A DNA stretch of 64,000 bases. Source: an uncultured Marinobacter sp. GTDB taxonomy: Bacteria; Pseudomonadota; Gammaproteobacteria; Pseudomonadales; Oleiphilaceae. Of the stretch, positions 17,922 to 27,485 are shown piece after piece. The first letter of the stretch is position 1; each line of letters starts with the position of its first letter. The translations under genes were made by a program, and so were the position numbers. A model generated the notes under the pieces. The model ran no database searches. It saw only the letters and a list, made by a program, of their open reading frames with translations, and had not been told where the DNA came from. The stretch is taken from the NCBI RefSeq assembly GCF_913055835.1, contig NZ_CAJXKQ010000011.1:1-64000 (forward strand), in the 5' to 3' direction.

Positions 17922-18266
17922 ATGAATTCAGCACCATCACTGCCATTCTCGAAAACCCGTCGAATCGGAAACACTCTCTATCTCTCTGGAGAATTAGGCT
18001 TTTCAGAAGATGGCACGGTGCCCGAGGGTGTAGAGGAACAGACACATAACTGCTTCAAACGAATCAAGGCCACCCTCGAAAGTGAAGGGCTTGGAATGCA
18101 GAATGTCGTTTCTTGCACCTGCTACCTGACCAACACCGAAGATTTTGCAGCCTTTAACTCCGCATATGCCCAACATTTCAGCGCTCCTTTGCCTGTCCGC
18201 ACAACGGTGCAAAGCGGCCTAATGATTGATGCAAGGGTCGAGATCACCGTGATCGCGGAGATTTGA
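17922..18266 (+). CDS. RidA family enamine/imine deaminase
   Basis: A 114-residue RidA/YjgF/UK114-family protein. It shows the conserved core: GNTLYLSGELGF, the GVEEQT helix, VSCTCYLTNTEDFAAFN, the arginine in LPVRTTVQ (R93, equivalent to the substrate-binding arginine) and the ending ARVEITVIAEI with its conserved glutamate. RidA enzymes hydrolyse reactive enamine/imine intermediates to 2-oxo acids plus ammonia. Placed between the TetR gene and the amino-acid dehydrogenase, it would quench the imine released by the dehydrogenase. A GGAG ribosome site precedes the ATG. Confidence 0.92.
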   Translation: MNSAPSLPFSKTRRIGNTLYLSGELGFSEDGTVPEGVEEQTHNCFKRIKATLESEGLGMQNVVSCTCYLTNTEDFAAFNSAYAQHFSAPLPVRTTVQSGLMIDARVEITVIAEI

Positions 18267-18339
18267 TTGTTGATGGCTGCGTCGTTCCAGGCGCAGCCAT
18301 CAATCCGACGAAATCCAGTTACATAAGGAGCGGTGGAGA

Positions 18340-19578
18340 ATGGCTGAAATAATGGTGCTTGGTGCGGGCATGGTCGGGGTTTCCTCGGCCTTGGCGTTAC
18401 AGTCAAATGGTCATAACGTGATCCTCGTTGATCGCTCCGCACCAGGCAGCGAGACCAGCTATGGTAATGCCGGGATCATTCAGGCCGAGGCAGCTGAACC
18501 TTATGCGTTACCAAGACAATTACAGACCATTCTGAAATACGGCTTGGGGCTGAGCAATGATGTTCTCTGGCATCCATCTGCCATTATACAAATGCTGCCG
18601 TCGCTTCTCGCATACTATAAACACTCGGCCCCTTCCCGCCATAAACAAATATCAGAGATTTATGCCCAACTGACGTCGCGCTCGACATCAGATCATACGC
18701 CTCTGATTGCAGACGCCGATGCCGAGGAACTTGTTTCTCGCGAAGGACTGGCGATGATATATCGTAACTCCAAAGACTTCGCTGCCGCGGCGGAAACAGC
18801 GGAGCGCTATCGCAGGGAGTATGGCGTGACCTCCAGAATACTCAGTGGCGACGCCTACTGCGCGGAGGAAGCTGCTCTGAAAAAATGTCCTGCAGGTGTC
18901 GTTCATTGGGAACAAAGCTGGAGCTGCTCAGATCCCGGCGAGCTTACCGCGCGATACGCAAAGCTTTTCAACCACAGGGGCGGCACACTTAAATACGGCC
19001 GCGCCGAAACCCTAGTACAAACCAGCTTGGGCTGGTGTGTGGAATGCAACGATGGGCCGGTTGAGGCTGAATCCGCCGTCGTAGCACTGGGCCCTTGGGC
19101 GCCCGACCTACTAAAAACCTTAGGTTATAGAATTCCAATGATCTATAAGCGCGGTTATCACGCCCATTTTGAATCACCCTTGGTACTAAAACGGCCGCTT
19201 TTGGACGCTTCCAATGGCGTTGTAGCAGCCTCCATGACCCAAGGGTTACGAGTATCTTCCGGAGCAGCCCTGGTAAACAGAGACTCGCCCGCCGAACCGC
19301 GGCAACTTGAGCGTGGAACCAAAGCTCTGAAAAGCATACTGCAGATTGGGCAAAGACTGGATGAGCCGCAGTGGTTTGGAACCCGTCCTTGCCTTCCCGA
19401 CATGCTGCCGTTGGTCGGGGAAGCGCCTAATCACAAGGGGCTTTGGTTCAACTTTGGGCATGGCCACCAAGGGTTCACGCTTGGCCCGACCACAGCGATA
19501 TTGCTGAAGCAAGCAATGGATGGTCAAACCTCAGCGCTCCATGAAGCGCTGTCTCCCAATGGCCGCATTTCAGCTTGA
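18340..19578 (+). CDS. FAD-dependent D-amino-acid dehydrogenase (DadA-like)
   Basis: A 412-residue DAO-family flavoenzyme. The Rossmann motif is VLGAGMVGVSSALALQSNGH, followed by the family pattern GSETSYGNAGIIQ and a C-terminal FAD-contacting GLWFNFGHGHQGFTLGP, all characteristic of DadA. It would oxidise a D-amino acid (or related secondary amine) at the membrane to the imino acid, passing electrons to quinone. The clustered RidA supports an imine product. AAGGAG lies upstream of the ATG. A long hairpin follows at 19593. The exact substrate is not determinable. Confidence 0.88.
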   Translation: MAEIMVLGAGMVGVSSALALQSNGHNVILVDRSAPGSETSYGNAGIIQAEAAEPYALPRQLQTILKYGLGLSNDVLWHPSAIIQMLPSLLAYYKHSAPSRHKQISEIYAQLTSRSTSDHTPLIADADAEELVSREGLAMIYRNSKDFAAAAETAERYRREYGVTSRILSGDAYCAEEAALKKCPAGVVHWEQSWSCSDPGELTARYAKLFNHRGGTLKYGRAETLVQTSLGWCVECNDGPVEAESAVVALGPWAPDLLKTLGYRIPMIYKRGYHAHFESPLVLKRPLLDASNGVVAASMTQGLRVSSGAALVNRDSPAEPRQLERGTKALKSILQIGQRLDEPQWFGTRPCLPDMLPLVGEAPNHKGLWFNFGHGHQGFTLGPTTAILLKQAMDGQTSALHEALSPNGRISA

Positions 19579-19592
19579 CTCACGAATCACAA

Positions 19593-19660
19593 GCCCCCAT
19601 GAAGGATGGAATCACCAATCCAAGGCGAAAGTCAGAGGTGATTTCATCCTTTATGGGGGC
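19593..19660. repeat. Long 24-bp hairpin after dadA-like gene
   Basis: The arm at 19593-19616 (starting GCCCCCATGAAGG) pairs with 19637-19660 (ending CCTTTATGGGGGC) over 24 positions, with two G-U-compatible mismatches and a 20-base loop. No T tract follows. It may terminate the operon or be a small palindromic element. Confidence 0.6.
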
Positions 19661-20267
19661 CCTCAAGCGGCTACGAAAGGGCTTTTCGCACTGAACTACA
19701 GGGGCCGGGATTCACGACCCCGCGCCATTTTCCGACAATCCTCGCTCTTCCAGCTTTCCAATTCGTCGCTAGCACCTAGGCGAAGACAACCTCCGAGTCA
19801 CCCGGATGAATACAAGACCTGAATGCAAATAGGGTAACTGATCCGCTGACCGCCGTCGGCCTCCAGCCAAATATTGACGATCTTTGAATGGCTACATAGT
19901 GATTTACATGATTTTCCGATTGCACCATTCAATTCGGGAGCTCTTGTGACCTATGCACTAAATTCAGAGAATGACAACTGTCCCAAGGTTCAGAGTTAAA
20001 GTCCCGGCTTTGACCCCCTTTGGGACGGGGCGCCCCACAAACATGCATCCTTTTTTCCATGATTAGCCAGTTTGGCCAATCGCTACCGGCCCCTTGGAAG
20101 AAAATATTACACAGTATCGGAATAACTAGGTACAATTACTTACAGTTTCCAAAAAAAAATTCCAAAATAAATCTCTAATTATTATTTATGACTATTAGGT
20201 TCAGGCCCTATCTTGCTCACATATAAAAGAAGTTTTTCACATAGCAGTGCAGTAACGGGGTGAGTTC
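19661..20267. other. Gene-free spacer upstream of LysR gene
   Basis: I see no gene here. The last 150 bases are AT-rich and hold the promoter region of the LysR gene. Confidence 0.5.
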
Positions 20268-21203
20268 ATGGAAAACAATGAAAGAGATATTAGACGATTT
20301 TTCAGATCAGAATTGAAGCTCAGGCACCTCCGTACAATTGCTGTGTTAGCGAGGGTTAAGCAAGTGAGCCGAGTTGCAGAAGAAATGAACGTAACTCAAC
20401 CAGCAATCTCAAAGCAACTAGGCGAAATTGAACGATCTTTGAAAACGCCTATTACTCAACGTAAAGGAAACCGGATTGTTTTTACTTCGATAGGTTTGCG
20501 ACTCGCCAACTATGCATGTGAGGTCATGCAATTAATTGAAAAGGCCGAATTTGATATTGATTCGCTCCACAGAGGGTTAGGTGGAAGGGTCGTGGTTGGT
20601 ATTGCATCTTCACTCTCGCCAACTCTGTTACCTGAAGCAATTAAACGGCTAAAAGATACTGCGCCATCCGCAGTTGTATCTATCATAGAAGGTCATTTCA
20701 ACGAGTTATTGCCACTTTTGGAAAGCGGCGGTTTGGATATATTGATTGTCAGAACATGGGAACCTTTCTTTCGGGAGGGTATTGAGCAACTTTCTTTGCT
20801 AAATGAGCAGATTCATTTGGTAGTTGGTACCTCACACCCGCTTGCCGCAAGAGCAGATGGAAGCTGGCAGGATCTCGTTGCATGGCCCTGGATTGCCCCT
20901 GCGGAAGGTTCATTAGCAAGACGAGCGGTTGACTCCCAACTAGCCTCCGAAGGACTGGAATTACCTGCCGGTTATATCGAGTCCACCTCTATAATGCTCA
21001 ACATTGAACTTATGAGAATCGCCCCCTTCATCAGTCTAATGCCTGAGAGGCTTGCAGAAGCCCACGTCAGAAAGGGAGAACTGAGCATTCTTCCATTACA
21101 CGTTGAGGGGCTGCGTACTGAGGTACGCTGTTATTGGAGGGCGGACTCTACCAATGAAACTTGCAATCTCTTTCGAGAATGCTTGCAACAGGTCAGTATT
21201 TAG
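20268..21203 (+). CDS. LysR-family transcriptional regulator
   Basis: A 311-residue LysR-type regulator. The N-terminal winged helix is standard: LKLRHLRTIAVLARVKQVSR, then VAEEMNVTQPAISKQLGEIE. The remainder is a periplasmic-binding-protein-like effector domain (GGRVVVGIASSLSPTLLPEA; a second lobe near HLVVGTSHPLA). It is convergent with the amidase/TRAP gene group and separated from it by a terminator. It might control that group or a distant target. The gene has noticeably lower GC than its right-hand neighbours, consistent with an acquired region. Confidence 0.9.
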   Translation: MENNERDIRRFFRSELKLRHLRTIAVLARVKQVSRVAEEMNVTQPAISKQLGEIERSLKTPITQRKGNRIVFTSIGLRLANYACEVMQLIEKAEFDIDSLHRGLGGRVVVGIASSLSPTLLPEAIKRLKDTAPSAVVSIIEGHFNELLPLLESGGLDILIVRTWEPFFREGIEQLSLLNEQIHLVVGTSHPLAARADGSWQDLVAWPWIAPAEGSLARRAVDSQLASEGLELPAGYIESTSIMLNIELMRIAPFISLMPERLAEAHVRKGELSILPLHVEGLRTEVRCYWRADSTNETCNLFRECLQQVSI

Positions 21204-21305
21204 CCCCTAATTTATATCGACCAAGGAAGAAGGGAAAACCGTGTCCAGAAGCGTCTGTACTACTTCAGGCCTCAAATAAAAGAAATTCAGAGCTCACAAA
21301 AAAAG

Positions 21306-21322
21306 CCCCCATATTGGGGGCG
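21306..21322 (-). terminator. Intrinsic terminator of the amidase-end operon
   Basis: GCCCCC and GGGGGC arms (21306-21311 and 21317-21322), preceded by seven A on the plus strand, give a GC-rich hairpin with a T tract on the minus strand. It lies about 100 bases beyond the amidase stop. Confidence 0.8.
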
Positions 21323-21424
21323 AAAGAGAGGACAGCGACGCAAAACCTCTCGTGGATCCACAACGCTCTATGAATGTCTTGCAAGCTTTACCAAACTAGG
21401 TAAGTTTGAAGTGAGCAAGTCAAA

Positions 21425-22915
21425 TCAAGCAAACCCTAAAAACCCCTCGGAAAGACGTAAAGGCTTGGCATTTTTGAGTCGCTCAATATCGGGCTTGGGA
21501 GGAGCCATCTCCGGAATACCGCTGAATACCGTTTCCAATTCGCGGGCAAAGGAAAGCGTAGCTAGGTCTTCACCCCGACGGCCAATCACCTGCAAACCAA
21601 ATGGCAGCCCGTTGCGATCCAAGCCGGCAGGCAGAGTAATGGACGGATGCCCGGCCAAGGTCGATGCGTAAGCCATTGAAAGCCAATGGTAATAACTATT
21701 GGTCTTCTTGCCATCGATCTCCTGCGGATAAAGCTCGTGCCAATCCCGAGGACTAATGGTTGTCGTCGGGCACACAATAAAGTCATATTTTCCAAAAAAG
21801 TTCTGCCACCGACGATATAGCTGCGTCTGCAAATGCATTGCATCAGCGACATCAAGCGCGGAGTAAAGCTCTCCCTCTTTGACATTATCCTGGATGTTCG
21901 GCCCGACCTTATCAGGGTAACTCTTCGCTAATTCACGGACTTTGCCGGAAAAGAGTACGGCTCGTAACACCGAAAAAGCCCGGTCAGCCCCCTGGCAATC
22001 TGGATGGTCACTCTCGAAACGCCCGAATAAGTGGCCAAACTTCTTGGTTTTTTCGTAAAAACTGTCGGCAATGAGTGCCTCGGTGAGCGAGAAGCCAAAA
22101 TCATGTGTAAAGGCAACTTTGGCTTCACTGATGTCATAGGATGGCAAGTTGGCATACAGCTCAGGTCTGTGATGGCTGCGTTCCTGTACGACAGATACCC
22201 AGGGATCAGCACGATCCGGTCTTATCATAGCCGCCAGCATTAATGCGGCATCCTCCACGGTGCGTGCCATGGGCCCATTGGTCGACAGTGGAAGAAGGGC
22301 CATTGGGCGACCCGATCCAGGCACCACACCTGGCGAAGGCCGAAAACCGACAACGCCGCTGTATGCCGCTGGACTTCTGAGGCTGCCCCCGGTGTCGGAG
22401 CCCGTGGCTAGAGGCGACATCCCGCAGGCTACAGCAACAGCCGAACCTCCCGATGACCCGGCGGCTGAGCGGGTCAGATCAAAGGGGTTGGCGGTAACGC
22501 CATACACGGAATTGCGAGTATTACCACCGGCGCTCCACTCCGGGTTATTTGTCTTACCCATGATCAATCCACCAACTTGGCGAAGCTGGCTGACCATTGG
22601 GTCGTCGGTTTGTGCAACGTTTCCGCTATACAGCTCACTACCGTAGGTAGTAGGAAGCCCTGCAACATCGACCATATCTTTGATGCAGATTGGAAGGCCG
22701 TGCAAAACCCCAAGATCGTCACCTTGATCGATCTTTCGCTGTGCGTCGCGGGCATCTGAAATCAAAGAATCAAAATTATAACTTACCAGTGCATTTACAG
22801 CAGGATTTACTGATTCGGCACGGGCAATACAGCTTTTGACAAGCTCTACCACTGAGAGCTGTTTAGAGGAAAGCAGACGTCGGGCTTGAGCAGCCCCCAA
22901 ATCACAGGGCATCAT
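21425..22915 (-). CDS. Amidase-signature hydrolase, possible malonamidase-like
   Basis: A 496-residue amidase-signature enzyme. The Ser-cisSer-Lys triad is visible: K79 in LPICIKDMVD, the serine pair in AGSSGGSA (154-155), and the nucleophile S178 in GSDTGGSLR. It hydrolyses an amide to a carboxylate plus ammonia. It is the last gene of a minus-strand group with a TRAP transporter, which follows the malonate decarboxylase genes. Bradyrhizobium malonamidase E2 belongs to this family and converts malonamate to malonate, so such a role here is an attractive inference. Amidase-signature substrates cannot be read from sequence, and at 496 residues it is longer than that enzyme. Confidence 0.88.
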   Translation of the reverse strand: MMPCDLGAAQARRLLSSKQLSVVELVKSCIARAESVNPAVNALVSYNFDSLISDARDAQRKIDQGDDLGVLHGLPICIKDMVDVAGLPTTYGSELYSGNVAQTDDPMVSQLRQVGGLIMGKTNNPEWSAGGNTRNSVYGVTANPFDLTRSAAGSSGGSAVAVACGMSPLATGSDTGGSLRSPAAYSGVVGFRPSPGVVPGSGRPMALLPLSTNGPMARTVEDAALMLAAMIRPDRADPWVSVVQERSHHRPELYANLPSYDISEAKVAFTHDFGFSLTEALIADSFYEKTKKFGHLFGRFESDHPDCQGADRAFSVLRAVLFSGKVRELAKSYPDKVGPNIQDNVKEGELYSALDVADAMHLQTQLYRRWQNFFGKYDFIVCPTTTISPRDWHELYPQEIDGKKTNSYYHWLSMAYASTLAGHPSITLPAGLDRNGLPFGLQVIGRRGEDLATLSFARELETVFSGIPEMAPPKPDIERLKNAKPLRLSEGFLGFA

Positions 22916-23189
22916 TTATGAAATCTCGCTGATAACCAGTTAAAAAAAGAGTGACTTTTAGTTTAAATATCCTCATGTTTCGAATTTTTTTATCGGAAAC
23001 ACGAGAAATTAGGAATGTCAAAAAGACCAGCCAATAGATAATTTCTTTATTTCTATAATTGTATTATTTGCGCAATTGTCGAGCCAAGCCGTAAATTCTT
23101 CCTTGTTGACTGATAACGGAGCATTGCTTTAGGCGTGGTCCGATTGGTTACGACGACAAGAAAACATTTCAGTCAGCCACACAGTTTAT

Positions 23190-23696
23190 TTATTTATTTA
23201 ACTTAATCTCGCAGGCTCGTGCGGCCAAATGAACGAGGATTATGGATCCCCAAATTGGCACGGATATTACAACCCAGGACATTGGAAACCCAAGGCTGTC
23301 TGCGCTAAGTCCCGCCTGACGTGCAATAAAGCCACGAGACATGTCCATCCCCGGACCGTAGATGCTGAAGTAGATGACGGGGACGACAAAGAGTACGACG
23401 GCAACGCCCCTGACTATGCCTGTCAGCAATCTCCATGGGAACGCCTTGTGCTCGGCGGGGTCGTGGAAAAGGATCGGATCCGCTTTGGATTTAAAGGAAA
23501 GCGTTGCACCGAGAAGTCCGACCCAGACCATCATGAAGCGGGCCATTTCTTCCGTCCAGGAAGGCGGCTCATTGAAGGCATATCGGGCTACCACTTGAAC
23601 AGCCATAAAGAAAAGCATCAATGCCAGGCAAAATCCCGCGCCTCGTCGGGCGAGCCAATCTAAAGCGTGACTAAATGCAAGTATTGAGCGGACCAT
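23190..23696 (-). CDS. TRAP transporter small membrane subunit (DctQ type)
   Basis: A 168-residue protein with four membrane segments. It carries the DctQ signature: ALMLFFMAVQVVARYAFNEP, then WTEEMARFMMVWVGLLGA. In TRAP systems this subunit pairs with the large DctM permease to import organic acids using sodium. Here it comes after dctM and dctP, with a 93-base gap to dctP, and precedes the amidase gene by about 270 bases. The gene order is M-P-Q rather than the usual P-Q-M. Confidence 0.9.
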   Translation of the reverse strand: MVRSILAFSHALDWLARRGAGFCLALMLFFMAVQVVARYAFNEPPSWTEEMARFMMVWVGLLGATLSFKSKADPILFHDPAEHKAFPWRLLTGIVRGVAVVLFVVPVIYFSIYGPGMDMSRGFIARQAGLSADSLGFPMSWVVISVPIWGSIILVHLAARACEIKLNK

Positions 23697-23789
23697 CGTC
23701 TTTACGCCTATTGAGGATAATGTCTGACTGGACCAACATCAGATAACGGAACTTGATTCAGATGCTGGCCCAGATGTTTTTTTAGAAAC

Positions 23790-24773
23790 TCAGCGTGTCT
23801 GCTCAGAAAGACCTATCCAGAAGTCTAGATCGTCACTGCCTAACTCTGTTTGATCATAAATAGACTGCGATAATTCGCGGAAACGTTCACGACCGTCTTC
23901 GGACAAAGCGGTAACCTCAACGCCACTTTCCTGCAAGCTCTGCAAAGCCTTTGAACCTGCCTGTTCCAGCCACTCGCGGTTGGCCTGATTGGCGCTTTGA
24001 ACAGCTTCGTCGACAATCTTTCTCTCGTCAGCACTGAGCCGCTGATACCAGTCATCTGAAACAAGGACTGCTCGCAAGCCGTTCATGACTTTGGCATCGC
24101 TGAAATAACCAATGATGTCAGTCTGCCCAAACATAAGGGGGACAAGTGCGGTATTGATGTAACCGTCTACAACGCCCGTTTGCAGCGCTGCCGGAACTTC
24201 CCCCCACGACACGATAGTGCCGTTGGAGCCCCAAGCTTCGTACATTGACACCTGAACATCATCGATCGCACGCATGCGCAAATCCGCCAAATCTTCCGGC
24301 TTCGTTACGGCTTGGTCCGTGGTAATGATTCCAGAGGGAGGGCCGAGCGAAACGAGCGCAAGCAAACGGACGTTAGCACTCTCAATACTGTCGTTGACCT
24401 TGGACAGGACATCACCTTCAGTTAGGGCGCGATCCAAGTGGGCAACACTGTCGAACAGATACGGCAAGCGAACACCCAAAATAAAAGGATCAATTCGTGC
24501 AACCGATTTCACGTCCGAGAGGGACACTTCCAAAAGACCCATTCCTAATTGGTCGAGCTTCTCTGATTCCCCTCCGATTGCTCCGCGAGGGATCTCTTTA
24601 GCACCCATTCCCCGGGCTTCAAGCTCTTTAACAAAGTTGTGAGCCCATACGTAAGAACCAGACATCTCAAGGTCAGCCGCTGTGTCCAGCGCAATACCGA
24701 CGTCTTTAGCCATAGTGCCCATCGAGAATGAAAGTAGGGCTCCCGCCAACGCGATTGGTTTTAGTAATTTCAT
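23790..24773 (-). CDS. TRAP transporter periplasmic substrate-binding protein (DctP type)
   Basis: A 327-residue binding protein with a signal peptide (IALAGALLSFSMGTMA). The DctP core includes the conserved carboxylate-binding arginine in DLADLRMRAID, followed by GSNGTIVSWGEVPAALQTGVVDG, the usual G-P-E-VY/LQTGVVDG hinge region. It should capture an organic acid in the periplasm. It sits between dctM and dctQ. The nearby malonate decarboxylase operon makes malonate or a malonate derivative the best guess; TRAP importers of malonate (MatPQM) are known in Sinorhizobium. Substrate identity is inference. Confidence 0.9.
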   Translation of the reverse strand: MKLLKPIALAGALLSFSMGTMAKDVGIALDTAADLEMSGSYVWAHNFVKELEARGMGAKEIPRGAIGGESEKLDQLGMGLLEVSLSDVKSVARIDPFILGVRLPYLFDSVAHLDRALTEGDVLSKVNDSIESANVRLLALVSLGPPSGIITTDQAVTKPEDLADLRMRAIDDVQVSMYEAWGSNGTIVSWGEVPAALQTGVVDGYINTALVPLMFGQTDIIGYFSDAKVMNGLRAVLVSDDWYQRLSADERKIVDEAVQSANQANREWLEQAGSKALQSLQESGVEVTALSEDGRERFRELSQSIYDQTELGSDDLDFWIGLSEQTR

Positions 24774-24799
24774 ACCGTGCCTCCGTTATGTGGTTTTCG

Positions 24800-26083
24800 T
24801 TAGTCGACTTTGAACCCGAAGAATCGTGGCAAAATCAAACTAATTTCTGGAACAAATGAGATGAAGAGCAAAGTTACAACTTGAACACCAAGGAAGGGTA
24901 AGGTCGCCATGGCAAGCCTCCAGTAATTAATGTTTGCGACCCCCGCAACGACAATTAGACATTTACCAAGTGGTGGCGTTATTAGGCCGATGCACAGGTT
25001 GAAACAAATCATTATGCCCAGGTGCACCGGATTGATGCCTTGCATAAATGCAGTAGGCACAAGCAAGGGAACTAAGAGCGTCAGGGCGACCGGCGTATCC
25101 ATGAACATGCCGGATACGAGAAGCACTGCAACCAACAGTAGGAGGTAGTAAGGCCCGGTAAGCCCGATATCCTCGATCCAGCCCGCCAAAAGTTGCGGCC
25201 AACCCAGAAGCCCGGCCAAAAAGCTGAGTACGGCAATAGAGCAGATAATGATGAAAATGGAGCCCGTCATACGCGCGGTCGCTTCCATGGCCTGATAAAA
25301 GACCTTTAGGCTCATCCCCCCCGTCAGGCAACCCACAATGGTTGCAGCGACAACCGCTATGGCAGCACCTTCGGTGGGAGTCGCCACGCCGAATGCGATA
25401 CTTCCCAGTATGATTAGGGGTATGGACAAGGCCGGGGCGGCTCTCTTGAAGCTGGCAAGCAGAGGGGGAACCTCAACGCCACTGCCGCCCGGATGATTGT
25501 TGCGACGAGCCATCCAGCCATTCAACCCGAACAACAGAACCGCCAACAACAAGCCCGGAAGGATGCCGGCAACAAAGAGAGCTGCCACCGAGGTACTTGT
25601 TAGGCCACCATAGACAATCATAATGATGCTGGGCGGGATGATTGGCCCAATCATTGAAGATGCTGCAGTGATGGCACCCGCATAGTAGGGGGAATAACCA
25701 CGCTCTCGCATGGCGGGTATCAGAGAATTGGAAACAGCGGCCGAATCCGCCACCGCCGAACCCGAAATACCGGAAAAGAAGAGGCTTGTCATGATGTTCA
25801 CATGACCTAATCCGCCTTTAAGTCGACCGACTAACGCCATGGCAAAGTCGATCATTGCACTCATAACACCCGCCCGGTTCATGATCTCTCCGGTGAGGAT
25901 GAACAAAGGCATCGCCATGAAAACGAAGACGTTTAATTGAGAAAAAATTCGCTGTGGGAAAATTGCGATGTAATCTTGATAACCTGCGGCGACGAATGCC
26001 ACCACCGCTGCTCCCCCCACGAGGTAGGCAAACGCCGTTCCAGCGAATAGAAACGCAAAAAAAGCCGCGATAGCATATGCCAT
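24800..26083 (-). CDS. TRAP transporter large permease subunit (DctM type)
   Basis: A 427-residue permease with about twelve membrane segments. Family motifs: FMAMPLFILTGEIMNRAGV, LFFSGISGSAVADSAAVSNS, MIGPIIPPSIIMIVYG and a late GLITPPLGKCLIVVAGV, all typical of DctM. It couples sodium flow to uptake of the acid delivered by the DctP protein. It is the first gene of the M-P-Q group and only 26 bases from dctP. About 520 bases separate it from mdcH, so it probably has its own promoter there. Confidence 0.92.
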   Translation of the reverse strand: MAYAIAAFFAFLFAGTAFAYLVGGAAVVAFVAAGYQDYIAIFPQRIFSQLNVFVFMAMPLFILTGEIMNRAGVMSAMIDFAMALVGRLKGGLGHVNIMTSLFFSGISGSAVADSAAVSNSLIPAMRERGYSPYYAGAITAASSMIGPIIPPSIIMIVYGGLTSTSVAALFVAGILPGLLLAVLLFGLNGWMARRNNHPGGSGVEVPPLLASFKRAAPALSIPLIILGSIAFGVATPTEGAAIAVVAATIVGCLTGGMSLKVFYQAMEATARMTGSIFIIICSIAVLSFLAGLLGWPQLLAGWIEDIGLTGPYYLLLLVAVLLVSGMFMDTPVALTLLVPLLVPTAFMQGINPVHLGIMICFNLCIGLITPPLGKCLIVVAGVANINYWRLAMATLPFLGVQVVTLLFISFVPEISLILPRFFGFKVD

Positions 26084-26606
26084 ATCAGACTCCGAATCTG
26101 ACTCCGCATGGGAGTAGCAAGTATTTTGTTGATCTTTGTCAAAAGCGTACGTGCCGTCTTGACAGCTAGCAAATCACAAAACTCCTGGTTCACATAACCC
26201 TTTAGTAATGCGAGAAAGACTGATTAACGGTTCACAGCCAGCGGCGCCTCCAGCGACTAACAGTCCGGCATTGCACAACTTTGTTGGGAGCGGTCGTCAT
26301 AAATGTGGCGGTTACCAACGAAAAACAAAATTGGAACTTCCAACTGAATGACCTGAAGAATTTACAGAAGTGCTCGGTGGCATGGAGAGTAAGCATTCTC
26401 TGTGGCCTACTCATAGCTATCGGAAATAGCATCTATTATTCGATTATCGACTACTGGACGGAAACTCTCGTATACAGAGGTTGAGGCTTGCGTGGATTCG
26501 AAAAGCGAGCTTCTAGGGCTTAACCGTCGACTCTTGAGTATCAATGCTTCAGGACTGCCCTTTAAACCCCGCCCAAAACTCTAACAGGTTCCAACGGCGC
26601 TCATGT
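26084..26606. other. Spacer between malonate decarboxylase and TRAP genes
   Basis: Holds the presumed promoter of the TRAP group. A plus-strand frame at 26281-26484 (TTG start, 67 codons, one hydrophobic stretch SILCGLLIAIG) has no recognised content or good ribosome site. I do not support it as a gene. No terminator is obvious after mdcH. Confidence 0.4.
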
Positions 26607-27485
26607 TTAATTCGCGGACCGACAAATACCGTCAGGCAAAACACGCCTAAAAAGAGAGGTAAGTGTTACTCCAGGAGGCGTCTCGATAACCTGTTGGACC
26701 CCTCTCTCAACAAGCATTAACGAACTCTCATGCCAACGCATCTGTGAACACATATTCCGAGCCAGATCCTGGCGAATAGCTTCAGGTGTGAACAATACTC
26801 TTGCAGAGCTAGCGCTGACATACTTCGAGTGGGGTCGGTTGATATCCACGGACCGGAAGGCGGCTTCTAATTCATCAGCCTGCGCTGTAAGCAATTCACA
26901 GTGTGAGGGCACCGCAACATCCAGAAGCTTTTCAGAGCAAGGAATTCTGGAGCGGACCACCCGAGCCGTATCTTGAAGCGCAGCTATTTCTCCCGCGAGA
27001 ACAAATCGAGTGTCGCTGTTGAGATTAGCGAGATAAACTAGCGCCCCCCTTTCCCTTTGCCCAAGAACAGCTTTTTCCACTTCAGATTGCGGTGGGCCGG
27101 TTAACGCCATCATCCCATAGCCAGAGGGATATGCTTGTTGCATCAGCCTTCCTCGAAAATCAACCAGCCGGACAGCATCGCTGAATTGCAGACTCCCCGC
27201 CAGGACAGCAGCCGAATAGGCCCCGATCGAGAGACCAAGCACATAATCCGGCGCCCCTGTGCGACGCACCATGTATTCCCCCCAGGTGACACCACTAAGC
27301 AGAAGGGCAAGTTGAACATTTCGGGTATCCTGAAGGGCTTCACTGCTATCGAGCGACCATAACGGCTGTCTAAGTATGGCTTCAGCTTCAAAAACCCGGG
27401 CACGTGTCTCTGCATCTTGTGGTAATCTGCCGAGCATTCCGGCACGCTGAGCTCCTTGACCCGGGAACGTATATGCAGTTAACAA
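26607..27485 (-). CDS. mdcH: Malonate decarboxylase, malonyl-transferase subunit MdcH
   Basis: A 292-residue FabD-like acyltransferase that charges the carrier subunit MdcC with malonyl groups to start the decarboxylase cycle. It opens with TFPGQGAQRAGML and carries the nucleophile serine in GLSIGAYSAAVL, the FabD GHSxG-type motif. The histidine of the dyad is visible in VAVPSHCELL. It overlaps the mdcG stop by 7 bases and ends the mdc operon. Confidence 0.93.
   Translation of the reverse strand: MLTAYTFPGQGAQRAGMLGRLPQDAETRARVFEAEAILRQPLWSLDSSEALQDTRNVQLALLLSGVTWGEYMVRRTGAPDYVLGLSIGAYSAAVLAGSLQFSDAVRLVDFRGRLMQQAYPSGYGMMALTGPPQSEVEKAVLGQRERGALVYLANLNSDTRFVLAGEIAALQDTARVVRSRIPCSEKLLDVAVPSHCELLTAQADELEAAFRSVDINRPHSKYVSASSARVLFTPEAIRQDLARNMCSQMRWHESSLMLVERGVQQVIETPPGVTLTSLFRRVLPDGICRSAN

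Noticed and set aside
26281..26484. Short plus-strand frame with one hydrophobic segment between mdcH and dctM
   Set aside because: It starts with TTG, has no ribosome site and no known family, so it is not listed as a gene.
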